Shown here piece after piece: positions 10,915 through 22,087 of a stretch of 64,000 nucleotides of DNA (the first letter of the stretch is position 1; each line of letters begins with the position of its first letter). The notes beneath the pieces were generated by a model. The model searched no databases and was not told where the DNA came from. It saw only the letters and a list, made by a program, of their open reading frames with translations. The translations under genes were made by a program, and so were the position numbers. The stretch covers positions 8,326,001 through 8,390,000 of the forward strand of contig NC_084819.1 of the NCBI RefSeq assembly GCF_963583255.1, given 5' to 3'. The stretch comes from Pyrus communis. Taxonomy: Eukaryota; Streptophyta; Magnoliopsida; Rosales; Rosaceae.

Positions 10915-13003
10915 TGATAGGAGAATATTTATGCGCCTTAGTTTGCTTGTTTTCTTGCATTTATGTTGCTAGTACTTAGTAATTTTAGTACTTTAAGCTA
11001 TTTTCGTGTGTTTGTAGGTCCAAAGGGCTAAAAGAGCAAAAAGATGCATTTTGGAGACTTTTGGAGCACTTTTGGGCTAAGGATGGATAGCTTATGCTTG
11101 GAGCCAAAGTGTTGGACAAAATTGAAGACCTAATTGAAGACCAAAGTGTTGGAACCTTGTTCCCTTTAGTTCTAGGACATTTAAACCTTTCCTATATCCT
11201 TAGCCGTGCATTCCATCAATTCCAGCACCTCCATTTCCACCATTGCCGTGCATAACATTCTAGCATTCCACTCCTTCATTTCAGCCACACTCCCACATGC
11301 ATTCATCATCATTCACCCTAGCTTTAATTCACATGCTTTCCCAACAAATAAAACAGCCATTCCACATGCATTTCCAACCCACATGCACCCTTTAATCATT
11401 TAACCTAGCTGTCATTGCACATGCATTCCTAATCACTCACATACACAACATTTCATCATTGCACCACAATCCTCACCCTTTGCCGTGCATTATCCCTTTC
11501 ATTTCTGTCAAAGCACATGCACTCCCACCCTTTAATCACATGCATAAATCAGCCACATGCATCTCCCATCACCATTCCAGATTTCCACCAAGTTCCTAGC
11601 TGTCATGTTCCCTCTCCCATCCAAACCTAGTTGTCATGTTCCCTCTCCCATCCATTCATCTCCCTATAAAAACCATACACACTTCACACAACATTCATTC
11701 TCATTCATTCTTCCATACATTCAGAAATTCACCAAGCAACAAACCCCTTGTTGCCGTGGCTTCCCTACTAATCCAAACACCACAAAAACAATCCATTGCC
11801 GTGCCTATCACTCCTCACAAATCCTTAGACCTTGTGCTACAATAAAGAGGAAGAGAAGCGGGCCTAAACGTTCATACAATTCAAGTTTGAGTTGTTGGAA
11901 TGTTTAGGTGTTTCTTTTCCTTTGAATTCAATGTTTAATTTAAATTCTCTTTATTTTATACGTATGAGGAACTAAATCCCCTTTAGCTAGAGGGTGATTC
12001 GAAATATATGTTTATGCTTGCATTTTGATTTGATTACTTCTAATTGCGTTTCATAAGTTGTGAATTCAATTTGTTTAACTATTTGATAGATAACTTATTT
12101 ATGTATGTTTATTGAGAATGCGCGCTTAATTTTCATGCATGAATATGACGCTAGAATATAAGTGAGTTTCACCTAATCGTTACAAACTTATATTCATAAG
12201 TAGTGGAGGTTGCTTATAAACAATCGCGTTAAATGAATTCTTGGCAAGAGTTTCATGCAGTTCATAGTAACGAATGCTTCGTCAATGCTTATGGTTTTCA
12301 AAGAACGTAATGATTCTTGCTTGTATCTCTATTATGCAGTTCATATAGGGAACTTGTGGGGAATGTTTTGGGTTGTCGTATGCAATCATCCAATTCAATA
12401 ACGTTAGGAAAATCTGAGGGTTAATTAGTGCAATTCACGGTTAACTTGGGGTGTTGAGAATTAATGGTTTATTGAAAAGCAATTGGAAATCGTTTTATTA
12501 TGCAAGTATAACATGTATGGAGATGAACCCCTTAGCTAGCTTCTCATCCATTCCATTCCATCAATTTCATATTTACATTCTACTTTAAATTACAATCTGT
12601 GCACTTAATTTAATTTCGTCCAAAACTCAATCCCCCTTTACTTTATTGTCCAATTTAGTTAGAAATACATTTAGTTTGTGTTTATAAGTGTTTTGATTCA
12701 ATTTATTACACAAATTCGTCCAAATTCACCAAAGTGCTCAAAACTACCCAGAAAGTGTTTTAAAGGCAGTTTTGAGTGTTTTGGGTGATGTTTGAGTCTT
12801 TTGGTTTGTTTTAGTGTTTTAAAGTTTAGTTTTGCATTCTTTGAGTCTAGTATAGTGTTTTATATTGTGTTTTTACGTTTTTGAGTCAAATCCAAGTGAT
12901 TAACAATCCCTCCTAATCCCCGGTCCAGAACGATCCCTACTTATACTTATACTACAATTGACAAAAAGAGGGTTTAATTTGTGTGCGTATAATTCACGCA
13001 TCA
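10915..13003 (+). repeat. 5' LTR of element C
   Basis: 2089 bp, TG...CA ends. It contains a CATGCA-rich upstream block, a TATA box and a long AT-rich downstream part. The copies differ by an 8-base insertion in the right LTR near 19640 and scattered substitutions. Confidence 0.92.
11296..11672 (+). promoter_or_regulatory. Predicted LTR promoter of element C: RY (CATGCA) cluster plus TATA box
   Basis: Seven CATGCA hexamers lie between 11296 and about 11560, followed by TATAAAAA at 11665-11672 and a C/A-rich stretch suited to a transcription start. CATGCA is the core of the RY element bound by plant B3 factors of the ABI3/FUS3/LEC2 group (established). That it drives this LTR in seeds or embryos is inference. 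The 3' LTR has the same arrangement. Confidence 0.5.
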
Positions 13004-13008
13004 AATTT

Positions 13009-13026
13009 TGGCGCCGTTGCCGGGGA
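13009..13026 (+). other. tRNA-Asp primer binding site of element C
   Basis: TGGCGCCGTTGCCGGGGA is complementary to the 3' end of plant tRNA-Asp(GTC) including CCA, and lies five bases inside the LTR. Athila-lineage elements are known to use this primer. Confidence 0.88.
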
Positions 13027-13133
13027 TTAGCAAATTTGCTAATCTCTTGGATTGTTCGTTTCTATTATGTATTTTAATTTTAGTTTTTGATTTGTGTTTT
13101 GTTTGTTGAAATCAAGTACTAGAGAAGCACAAC

Positions 13134-14315
13134 ATGGCACTTGATAATGCTTCTCTTTTGTCACAGCTCATGGAAAGGTCTCAAATGCAAAGCGTTGATA
13201 TATTTGATCTTCAATCAAGGAGTAACGTGTTTTCCAATACTTACAGTTCAGATTGGAGTGATCATTCAAACTCTATGTTGTGGGAACCTCAACATGTTCA
13301 AGAAGAAGGATATTGGCAGCCATATGAGGAGTTCTATTCAAGACCTATACACCCACCACAACCTCATATTCAATATGCCCAACCAAATTTAAGTTCGTCA
13401 ATAGATTATAATCAAAAGCTTAATGAATTAATTTGTTTGGTGCAGGGCTCACAAAATCAAGACAATGAGACTCAACAAGAAGGATATTGGCAGCCACCAT
13501 ATGAGGAGTTCTATTCAACGCCTATGCAGCCACCACAACCTGCCCAAAGCAATGAAATCCAACCTCAAAACAAAGAGAGGCAAAATCAAGACAAAAGGTT
13601 GGACCATTTGGAAAAGCAAATTCGGCAGATCGTGGAGTTCGTAGGACAGTTTCGAGACCAAGACGAACTCCCTAGTTCAACCATTGCAAATCCGAAAGGA
13701 GGATTTGAAACTGCCAAGGAAATCATCTTGAGAAGTGGCAAGGAGGTTGGAACGGACCCTCAACCATCAAAATCAAATCACAAGGAAGATGAAAGATTGC
13801 AAATTGAGGAAGAGGAAACACCTTTGCCGGAGGCACCTATTGCTCCTACGCCATCTAATTTAGGTAAGGTTGTTCCAAATTTCATTATTTCTAACCCCGT
13901 TCCAACAAATATCCCTATTCCTTGCAGGTTCATGAATTCCAAGGAAGAAGAAAGAGAAAAAGACACCTTGGAAGCCCTTCCAAAGGTGAAAAGTAGGGAA
14001 TATCATGAATTCATCAAAGAGGACGTTCTTGAGATAAACAACCCCAAAGAAGTTGAATTTTATGACACAAGACAAGGACCAATCCTCACATCAAATCTGA
14101 CCAAGTGCAAAGTCCCTGAAACGTTCAAAGAAGGGGTGTTTATTCTTGAGTTCTTATTGGATCACATAAGTAAGCCACCTCCTCCAATTTCAATTTTCTT
14201 TTATACTAACATGTTGTTAATGATTCAGGCATCCAATCTTGAATTTAAACCATTACCGGATCATTTCAAGTATCACCTTCCATTCAAAGATCAATTCCAT
14301 ACCGTTTCATTCTAA
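13134..14315 (+). CDS. Truncated gag-like protein of element C (393 aa)
   Basis: Open frame of 393 residues starting 131 bases after the primer site. The N-terminal third is Q/P/Y-rich and holds a duplicated EGYWQPxYEEFYS module (about residues 57-68 and 115-127). Residues ~150-175 form a short coiled coil (DKRLDHLEKQIRQIVEFV). Then comes NPKGGFETAKEIILRSGKEV (about 187-206), which resembles the block at the gag-protease junction of Athila polyproteins. An acidic, proline-rich tail follows. The RNA-packaging core and a zinc knuckle are not recognisable and no pol follows. It may be a non-autonomous remnant of gag-pol. Whether it is translated is unknown. Confidence 0.7.
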   Translation: MALDNASLLSQLMERSQMQSVDIFDLQSRSNVFSNTYSSDWSDHSNSMLWEPQHVQEEGYWQPYEEFYSRPIHPPQPHIQYAQPNLSSSIDYNQKLNELICLVQGSQNQDNETQQEGYWQPPYEEFYSTPMQPPQPAQSNEIQPQNKERQNQDKRLDHLEKQIRQIVEFVGQFRDQDELPSSTIANPKGGFETAKEIILRSGKEVGTDPQPSKSNHKEDERLQIEEEETPLPEAPIAPTPSNLGKVVPNFIISNPVPTNIPIPCRFMNSKEEEREKDTLEALPKVKSREYHEFIKEDVLEINNPKEVEFYDTRQGPILTSNLTKCKVPETFKEGVFILEFLLDHISKPPPPISIFFYTNMLLMIQASNLEFKPLPDHFKYHLPFKDQFHTVSF

Positions 14316-14360
14316 TAAAAAAATAAAATAAAATAAAATAAAATAAAATAAAATAAAAAA
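14315..14360. repeat. (AAAAT)n microsatellite
   Basis: About eight tandem AAAAT units sit between the stop of the gag-like ORF and the stop of the convergent antisense ORF. Confidence 0.85.
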
Positions 14361-14379
14361 TGGCAGAATGATGGAGCCT

Positions 14380-15021
14380 TCACAAAGGATGTTTACGTGA
14401 AGCCCCACTACGAGGCATCGAAGCGGGAGGCATAGAAGAGGGAGGCATCGAAGCGGGAGGCATCGGAGCTAGATCATTCGAGGCCACAATACTTGGTGGA
14501 ACGCTGGATGACCCAGGAAAAAGGTGTCTCTGGAGATAAGCCGCAAGCCTTTGACGGTCACTTTGAATCCGACCTTCAGATTCTTGCAGCTCATCAAGCT
14601 TCCTCTTCATGCCTGTCGAATAGTTGTTTGCAAGCACATGCAAACTTCTATTCTCGTACCTCAGCTGTTTGATCTCTTGCTTGAGACTTTCCACCTCTGC
14701 CATCAACGATTCAACCTGCCGGGAGCGAGCAAGTAGGCATTGGCCCATGTTGGACACAGAGCCTACACACTGAACACTGAGAGCGAGGGACTCTTGAACG
14801 GCCAACTCATCGGACCATCCTGAAAGCAGCCTACTATCCTTAGGAGTGAGGAGGTTCCTAGCTACTATCGTAGCTGTTGTTGCATCCGTCATCATGGAGT
14901 CTTCACCTGTAAGAGGACCGTTAGAAGATAAGAAAGAAGGGCGCCATACATTACCTTGACGGGGCGCAACCGGATCGCTGCTGAGACTCAAATCTAAGCT
15001 AAGGTTCGATGGGTTAGTCAT
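14380..15021 (-). CDS. Antisense coiled-coil ORF of element C (213 aa)
   Basis: Intact 213-residue frame on the strand opposite to gag; the two ORFs converge with only 64 bases between stops. Residues ~1-90 are Ser/Thr/Leu-rich without a known domain. Residues ~98-165 form a clear coiled coil (SLMAEVESLKQEIKQLRYEN, then LDELQESEGRIQSDRQRL). The C-terminus has a tandem PPASM/PPSSM repeat. There is no catalytic motif, signal peptide or membrane segment. Extra ORFs, often antisense, are known between pol and the 3' LTR of Tat/Athila-type plant elements, but their role is unsettled. An intact frame in an element whose pol is gone suggests either recency or selection. Element A has a decayed ORF of similar type. 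Confidence 0.65.
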   Translation of the reverse strand: MTNPSNLSLDLSLSSDPVAPRQGNVWRPSFLSSNGPLTGEDSMMTDATTATIVARNLLTPKDSRLLSGWSDELAVQESLALSVQCVGSVSNMGQCLLARSRQVESLMAEVESLKQEIKQLRYENRSLHVLANNYSTGMKRKLDELQESEGRIQSDRQRLAAYLQRHLFPGSSSVPPSIVASNDLAPMPPASMPPSSMPPASMPRSGASRKHPL

Positions 15022-15185
15022 TTTTCAAAGGTGTTCAAAGAGAAGGGTGGATGAAGTTAAATCTCAAAGGGTCGGAGACGATTTTCACAAATGGGCAATC
15101 TTCAGAGTGTGTGTGTTGGCGGTGATCGATAGCTCTATAAAAAGCCAAGGCGACGCGACCACCGATTCAAAGAGCTGGAATTTCC

Positions 15186-15390
15186 TGCGTAAAGTTCGGC
15201 GACGATCTCTCGGCTTTTCAGAAAACACGTTCAACTTTGTCAAAAGATCTCTGAAAAAGTTGAAAACACGTGGAGGCCATCATCGCAACTACACATCTTT
15301 AGCCGACAAGCGCAAAGTTCGGCGACGCTTTCTCTGCTTTTCAGAAAACGCGTGCAACTTTGTCAAAAGAGGCGCTCGTTCAGAAATCGA
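15186..15390 (-). repeat. Tandem duplication in the leader of the antisense ORF
   Basis: A unit of about 60 bases beginning AAAGTTCGGCGACG and ending TTTGTCAAAAGA occurs at about 15190-15250 and again at 15312-15370, a period near 120 bases. It lies between the antisense start codon and the putative antisense TATA box. Confidence 0.7.
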
Positions 15391-15530
15391 AGAGGCGTCG
15401 TTCAGAAATCGAAGAGGCGTATTCAAAGATCGAAGAGTCGTCACTATTTCTAAAAGCCGGATTTACGGGATCAAAACGTTTGTCGACAAGGGTAAAAGAA
15501 CAGTACCACCACTTGCTATTGGGAAATCCC

Positions 15531-15537
15531 TATATAT
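15531..15537 (-). promoter_or_regulatory. Possible TATA box for the antisense ORF of element C
   Basis: CATATATAGGG on the minus strand, about 510 bases upstream of the antisense ATG. It suggests the antisense ORF could have its own promoter inside the element, independent of the LTR. This is motif evidence only. Confidence 0.3.
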
Positions 15538-15949
15538 GTCGACCTTCATCTTTTATGGCAAGGCAGACCTGAAGAAAATGCCCAACTCTTCCTCACCTCT
15601 GAGGGCACACTCCCAGCAAAGCCTTTCGAAATACTCAATTTTTTCTTCTTCCCCAAAGATGATACCAGATGCCTGGAGTACAGATGACCCAGGAGGAAAC
15701 GGTAGATTAAAGCATGTGCTGATTCATTCACCGCTTCTTCAAAAGCAAAGGTATCTCATATCATCAAGGTCAAAAGCAAAAGTATCTCATATCATGCTCT
15801 TTCCCTGTCTTTTTCTTTGTCCTTGTTCTTACTCGCATGGCAAAGTGAAAGAAGCAATCAGCCGGCACTTGGAGTCAGTCTTCCGATCTGGAGCCGACTG
15901 CCTGGAATCTATTCCTGGTTGCTTACCTAGCGTTGCTCTCGAGTAGTCA

Positions 15950-17790
15950 TCTTCAACGGTTGATACACTTCCAGAGAAGGGACCACTTCTGCAAAGATTG
16001 AACAAAGAAACAGATAAAAGGAGTAAGCTCAGACCTTCGGGGGAGACCAAAAGAATCCTGTTGCCCAGTTCAAGAGTAGCACAAAGGAAAATCAACGATT
16101 GGAGGAAACCAAAAGAATCCTCCAGCCCAGTTCAAGAGTAACCTGTGGAAAATCAACGATGGAAGGAAACCAGTTCAAGATTAAGCCTGTGGAATCACCA
16201 AGATCAACCCATGCATTCAACCAAGGAGAAGATGGAATTTACACTCCATAACCAGATTTGCGTCCCTAAACTCACATAAAAATTTGAAAAACATGTTTTG
16301 AAAAGCCTAAAAAGAGTGTTTTGAGTCGTTTTTGTGTGTTTGTGTCTTAGGGTACCTTCCAACACAATGATAAGGATTTGGTTTGTAATTGCATGACTGT
16401 TAAAAAGAGTTATAAACATAGAGAAAAGTTTGATTTACTCTTGGTATATGCTTGGTTATGGTTATAATGTATGACTTCACATGCAATCATAAAAGAAAAA
16501 TTCGTTTTTGTAACATGCTTGAAGGAAGGAACTCAAACAAACGCTACAACCCTGTGAGACTCGAGCCATTACCTTCTTTGGAGAGTTATAATCTGTGATT
16601 CTTTGTTTTCTAAAGTTGTTGCATGATCTCATTATTCCTTGCTTGGTTGCTACTTAGAATGCAATTGTATCATGTTAGAACTAAATGCTAGAACTTATAT
16701 CCGTTTCATTCAAAGCATGACATTGAATTGCATAACATATATCAAGATGAAGTTGTGTAGTTGCCACCATAGCCAAATAGCCTTATTTCCCATATTTCGT
16801 ATATGTTGTAAGTTTTAACCCCGTTGAGCTTTGTTTAGCCTTTATTCTTTGTTAACCCACATTATCCTCACCTAGCCTAGTTTAGGACAATCCACACCCT
16901 TGTTCTTAAAAGATAGTGAGCATGACTTAAATGAATTCCTTTTGAGTTACATTATGCAAGAAAATGAGTGTGGGGGAAGGAATGTTTGTTCTTAAGTTTA
17001 TATGTATGTTTTGAGATACAAAAGAAAAAAAAGAAAAAAAAAATTTGTGAAAAACATATGAAAAAGAAAAACAGAAAAGAAAAGAAAAGAAAGAAAGAAA
17101 GGAAAAAGAGCTTGTTCCCCCTATTTGTTCAAAAGTTGAGTTTTCATTCAAAAGTGAATTCTAAGTTAATTCAAATGCTTTGCTCGCTATTTCTTTAAGA
17201 ACCTTTGTTTTCCATATCCCTTCTTTGTTAGCCAAATACCCTAGCCCCGTTACACCCCTTTGACTTCTATCTTGATCGTTATGTGTTCAATAATGTGGAG
17301 TTTGGAATTGATATGAGCTTATGGAATCACTGGTTCTCATTCTAAGTAGTAGCATTCCATTCATGAGATCATATTCATGTCATTATCGTAAATCCAGAAA
17401 ATGCTTTCTTTGTTATAACATATGTGAGATACTAGTCTTTCATGTTTACATCAATCTCTCACATATAACTAGTGTAGGGTGTGTAGTCAGAAAATCTGTG
17501 TGAAAATAAAGTGCATTCTAGTAAGGAATTGAGGAAATTCTCTAAGGCATGTTACTACATTCGAAATGTGTTTTAAATGCTTAATTGTGAACTAGTATGT
17601 GGTGACTATGATTAAGAATGTACTTAAGTGTAAAGATGGCTAAAATCTGTGGGAATAATGATTTTTAACTTGTCATGTGCATTGGAAATCCCTGAGACAA
17701 TTGTTGGAAGGTTTAGGTTGTGTTTTACTTGTTCAGTGTCGTTTTGTTTTTGGTTTCTTTTGTTTTGTTTTGCTCGAGGACTAGCAAAAG
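15950..17790 (+). other. Noncoding 3' interior of element C
   Basis: No protein domain. It contains two and a half direct repeats of about 65 bases (16041-16190, core CCAAAAGAATCCT...CCCAGTTCAAGAGTA) and a purine-rich low-complexity tract (17010-17110). The rest is AT-rich sequence with scattered stops in all frames. Confidence 0.6.
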
Positions 17791-17807
17791 CTAAGTGTGG
17801 GGGAATT
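17791..17807 (+). other. Polypurine tract of element C
   Basis: AAGTGTGGGGGAAT immediately before the TGATAGGAG start of the 3' LTR; the standard plus-strand primer position. Confidence 0.75.
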
Positions 17808-19903
17808 TGATAGGAGCATATTTATGCGCCTTAGTTTGCTTGTTTTCTTGCATTTATGTTGCTAGTACTTAGTAATTTTAGTACTTTAAGCTATTTTCGT
17901 GTGTTTGTAGGTCCAAAGGGCTAAAGGAGCAAAAAGATGCATTTGGAGACTTTTGGAGCACTTTTGGGCTAAGGATGGATAGCTTATGCTTGGAGCCAAA
18001 GTGTTGGACAAAATTGAAGACCTAATTGAAGACCAAAGTGTTGGAACCTTGTTCCCTTTAGTTCTAGGACATTTAAACCTTTCCTATATCCTTAGCCGTG
18101 CATTCCATCAATTCCAGCACCTCCATTTCCACCATTGCCGTGCATAACATTCTAGCATTCCACTCCTTCATTTCAGCCACACTCCCACATGCATTCATCA
18201 TCATTCACCCTAGCTTTAATTCACATGCTTTCCCAACAAATAAAACAGCCATTCCACATGCATTTCCAACCCACATGCACCCTTTAATCATTTAACCTAG
18301 CTGTCATTGCACATGCATTCCTAATCACTCACATACACAACATTTCATCATTGCACCACAATCCTCACCCTTTGCCGTGCATTATCCCTTTCATTTCTGT
18401 CAAAGCACATGCACTCCTACCCTTTAATCACATGCATAAATCAGCCACATGCATCTCCCATCACCATTCCAGATTTCCACCAAGTTCCTAGCTGTCATGT
18501 TCCCTCTCCCATCCAAACCTAGCTGTCATGTTCCCTCTCCCATCCATTCATCTCCCTATAAAAACCATACACACTTCACACAACATTCATTCTCATTCAT
18601 TCTTCCATACATTCAGAAATTCACCAAGCAACAAACCCCTTGTTGCCGTGGCTTCCCTACTAATCCAAACACCACAAAAACAATCCATTGCCGTGCCTAT
18701 CACTCCTCACAAATCCTTAGACCTTGTGCTACAACAAAGAGGAAGAGAAGCAGGCCTAAACGTTCATACAATTCAAGTTTGAGTTGTTGGAATGTTTAGG
18801 TGTTTCTTTTCCTTTGAATTCAATGTTTAATTTAAATTCTCTTTGTTTTGTACGTATGAGGAACTAAATCCCCTTTAGCTAGGGGGTGATTCAAAATATA
18901 TGTTTATGCTTGCATTTTGATTTGATTACTTCTAATTGCGTTTCATAAGTTGTGAATTCAATTTGTTTAACTATTTGATAGATAACTTATTTATGTATTT
19001 TTATTGAGAATGGGCGCTTAATTTTCATGCATGAATATGACGCTAGAATATAAGTGAGTTTCACCTAATCGTTACAAACTTATATTCACAAGTAGTGGAG
19101 GTTGCTTATAAACAATCGCGTTAAATGAATTCTTGGCAAGAGTTTCATGCAGTTCATAGTAACGAATGCTTCGTCAATGCTTATGGTTTTCAAAGAACGT
19201 AAGGATTCTTGCTTGTATCTCTATTATGCAGTTCATATAGGGAACTTGTGGGGAATGTTTTGGGTTGTCGTATGCAATCATCCAATTCAATAACGTTAGG
19301 AAAATCTGAGGGTTAATTAGTGTAATTCACAGTTAACTTGGGGTGTTGAGAATTAATGGTTTATTGAAAAGCAATTGGAAATCGTTTTATTATGCAAGTA
19401 TAACATGTATGGAGATGAACCCCTTAGCTAGCTTCTCATCCATTCCATTCCATCAATTTCATATTTACATTCTATTTTAAATTACAATCTGTGCACTTAA
19501 TTTAATTTCGTCCAAAACTCAATCCCCCTTTACTTTATTGTCCAATTTAGTTAGAAATACATTTAGTTTGTGTTTATAAGTGTTTTGATTCAATTTATTA
19601 CACAAATTCGTCCAAATTCACCAAAGTGCTCAAAACTGCCTTACTGCCCAGAAAGTGTTTTTAAGGCAGTTTTGAGTGTTTTGGGTGATGTTTGAGTCTT
19701 TTGGTTTGTTTTAGTGTTTTAAAGTTTAGTTTTGCATTCTTTGAGTCTAGTATAGTGTTTTATATTGTGTTTTTACGTTTTTGAGTCAAATCCAAGTGAT
19801 TAACAATCCCTCCTAATCCCCGGTCCAGAACGATCCCTACTTATACTTATACTACAATTGACAAAAAGAGGGTTTAATTTGTGTGCGTATAATTCACGCA
19901 TCA
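17808..19903 (+). repeat. 3' LTR of element C
   Basis: 2096 bp, nearly identical to the left LTR, with a TATA box at 18557-18564 and the same CATGCA cluster upstream (about 18188-18455). It is followed directly by the target duplication CCGAG and then by the RT sequence of element B. Confidence 0.92.
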
Positions 19904-19908
19904 CCGAG

Positions 19909-21063
19909 ACAAAATTTTGTTTTTCCAAGGTCTTTCATTTCAAATTTGCTTTTCAGATATTTAGCAGTTTTATTGAGCTCTTCAGGAGTTCTAACTAAGT
20001 TCATATCATCAACATATACTACCACTATAGCGAATCCAGAATTGGATTTCTTAATGAACACACAAGGGCAAATGACATTGTTGATGAACACACAAGGGCA
20101 AATGACATTATTTAGTAACCAGATTCGTCCATATTGTTTTAGCCCATACAATGATCGCCTTAATTTGATCGAGAGCATACCTCGTGGTTTGTTACTTGTT
20201 TCAGGCAACTTAAGTCCTTTTGGGACTTTCATATATATGTCAGTATCTAATTCTCCATATAGATACGCGGTGATGACATCTATAAGTCGCATGTCAAGTC
20301 TTTCTGAAACCACTAAACTTATTAAGTAATGGAACGTAATTGTGTCCATTACAGGAGAGTATGTCTCCTCATAATCAATTCCAGGTCTTTAAGAAAAGCC
20401 TTGTGCAACAAGTCGTGCTTTATATCTTGCAATCTCGTTTTTCTCATTGTGTTTCCTGGTGAATACCCATTTGTAACCCACGGGGTTTACACTAGGCGGG
20501 GTTTGGACCACTGGTCCAAAAACATTCCGCCTTTCCAAGGAATTTAATTCTGCCTCAATTTCATCTTTCCACTTAGGCCCATCCTGTCTCTGTTTGCATT
20601 CATCAACAGAGCAGGGCTCAATATTATCACTTAAGATGATTTCAATGGCTACTGCAAATGCAAGCATATCACTGATGATTATTTCATTCCGATCCCACAA
20701 TTCATTTGTACATGCATAATTTATGGAGATTTCTTTGCTTTCATGTACTTCTGTCTCTTCAAGGACATGTGTCTCATCAAGGACATTGTCTTTTTCTGGA
20801 AGTCCAGAATCATGAATTATGGATTTATCATTCATTTTCTCTTCTTGAATGATTTCATTTGGATTCAATTGTGCCCTCGACTTTCTCTTTCGAGGGGCTG
20901 AATCTTTTGAACCTGGGGGTCTACCACGCTTCAGGCGTGCACCAGATGAATCATTCGCTGCCACTTTATTTTGTCCAATAGGGACATCAATTCTTGCAGA
21001 TGCATTTACAGCTGGTATATGTGATTTTGTCACTTTCATAGCATCATTAAATGCATCTGGCAT
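19909..21063 (-). pseudogene. 5' part of copia reverse transcriptase (element B)
   Basis: Minus-strand frames 20389-21063 and 19894-20349 give the region after integrase and the first half of copia RT. Recognisable blocks are a basic linker (RGRPPGSKDSAPRKRKSR), WKDEIEAELNSLERRNVF, GYKWVFTRKHN and ARLVAQGFS, then YLYGELDTDIYMKVPKG, SLYGLKQ and the catalytic YVDD in VVVYVDDMNL. A frame change lies near 20389 (FS). Next to it a stretch that normally precedes NDICPCVFIKK is missing and a 30-base unit is duplicated. The frame is then cut by element C. Confidence 0.88.
20053..20112 (-). repeat. 30-base tandem duplication in RT of element B
   Basis: ATGAACACACAAGGGCAAAT plus ten bases is repeated twice in tandem, adding ten residues (NNVICPCVFI twice) without shifting the frame. 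It lies just before the YVDD block. Confidence 0.85.
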
Positions 21064-21078
21064 TTGATTGGCAATGTT

Positions 21079-22063
21079 TTAAAGATGAACGATCCTTCTC
21101 ACTTCATTTTCACATTGAATGCTGCAAGGATCAAAATGAGACAAAGTGGGAACAACCCATGTCAGCTCTTTCCGTTCTTCTGGAACGGTCTTTTCTCCCC
21201 CTAACGACAGGAAGACTGTCTCATCAAAGTGACAATCAGCAAAAGGAACTGTAAACATATAACCTGTCAAGAGTTCCAAATATCTAATGATGGATGGTGA
21301 ATCAAAACCCACGTAAATTCCCAGTCTACGCTGAGGTCCCATTTTAGTACGTTGCGGCAGTGCAATAAACACATAAACAACACAACCAAAAACTCGTAAA
21401 TGTGAAATGTTTGGCTGATGTCCAAACACGAGTTGTACTGAGGAGTATTGATGGTTGGCTATAGATCTCAATCGAACCAATGATGCAGCATGTAAGATGG
21501 CATGTCCTCATGCAGAGACTGGCAATTTGGTTTTCATAAGCAGAGTGCGAGCTATTAACTGAAGCCGCTTGATCAACGCTTCTGCTAAACCATTTTAAGT
21601 ATGGACATGAGGAACAGGGTGTTCAACATCAATGCACAATGTCATGCAATAATCATCAAAGGTTTGAGACGTAAATTCACCAGCGTTATCAAGTCGGATG
21701 GACTTAATGGGATAATCTGGGAACTGTGCTCGTAACTTAATTATTTGAGCAAGAAGTCTCGCAAATGCTACATTCCGAGTAGACAAGAGACAAACATGTG
21801 ACCATCGGGTAGATGCATCAACCAAAACCATAAAATATAGGCCCACAAATATCCCCTTGAATTCTTTGCAGAAATGATGGGGATTTTGCATCAACCTTTA
21901 GTTGTGATGGTCTAATTACCAACTTCCCTTGAGAACAAGCTTTGCAAGAGTTATCATTTGAGATAGCAATGTGTCTGCTCACTAATGGATGTCCATTAGA
22001 GTTGGTAATGATCCTACGCATTATAGTAAATCCTGGATGACCCAGACGGTCATGCCAAAGCAT
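21079..22063 (-). pseudogene. Copia integrase (zinc domain, core, C-terminal part) of element B
   Basis: Three minus-strand frames cover it. 21818-22063: GAG-pre-integrase zinc part (WHDRLGHPG and CKACSQGK) running into GDICGPI with the first core Asp. 21595-21894: integrase core with VLVDASTRWSHV and IRLDNAGEFTS carrying the second Asp. 21079-21480: the conserved HLRVFGCVVYV and KMGPQRRLGIYVGFDSPSII segment after the core. Frameshifts and a stop near 21597, where the catalytic-Glu block (normally NGLAEA) is altered, make it non-functional. Confidence 0.88.
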
Positions 22064-22087
22064 GTAAACCTTTGAATCAATGAACTT

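Larger units (their letters stand above)
10915..19903 (+). mobile_element. Element C: pol-less Athila-like gypsy element nested in element B
   Basis: Two LTRs of about 2.09 kb (10915-13003 and 17808-19903), both TGATAGGAG...CGCATCA, are nearly identical (about 20 differences by eye). The 5-bp target duplication CCGAG flanks them at 10910-10914 and 19904-19908. Directly inside the left LTR is an 18-base site matching the 3' end of tRNA-Asp, as in Athila elements; a polypurine tract precedes the right LTR. The interior holds only a gag-like ORF and an antisense ORF. There is no protease, RT, RNase H or integrase, so C would depend on enzymes from a relative. It is younger than B, which it interrupts. 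Confidence 0.93.

Noticed and set aside
11206..11907. ORFs of 65 and 116 aa, repeated at 18098-18799
   Set aside because: Identical pairs exist only because both are in the LTRs of element C; they are low-complexity His/Pro/Ser frames across the promoter.
15047..15946. Sense ORF of 299 aa in element C
   Set aside because: It overlaps the leader/promoter side of the antisense ORF, has no domain, contains translated tandem repeats, and its composition looks like read-through of noncoding DNA.
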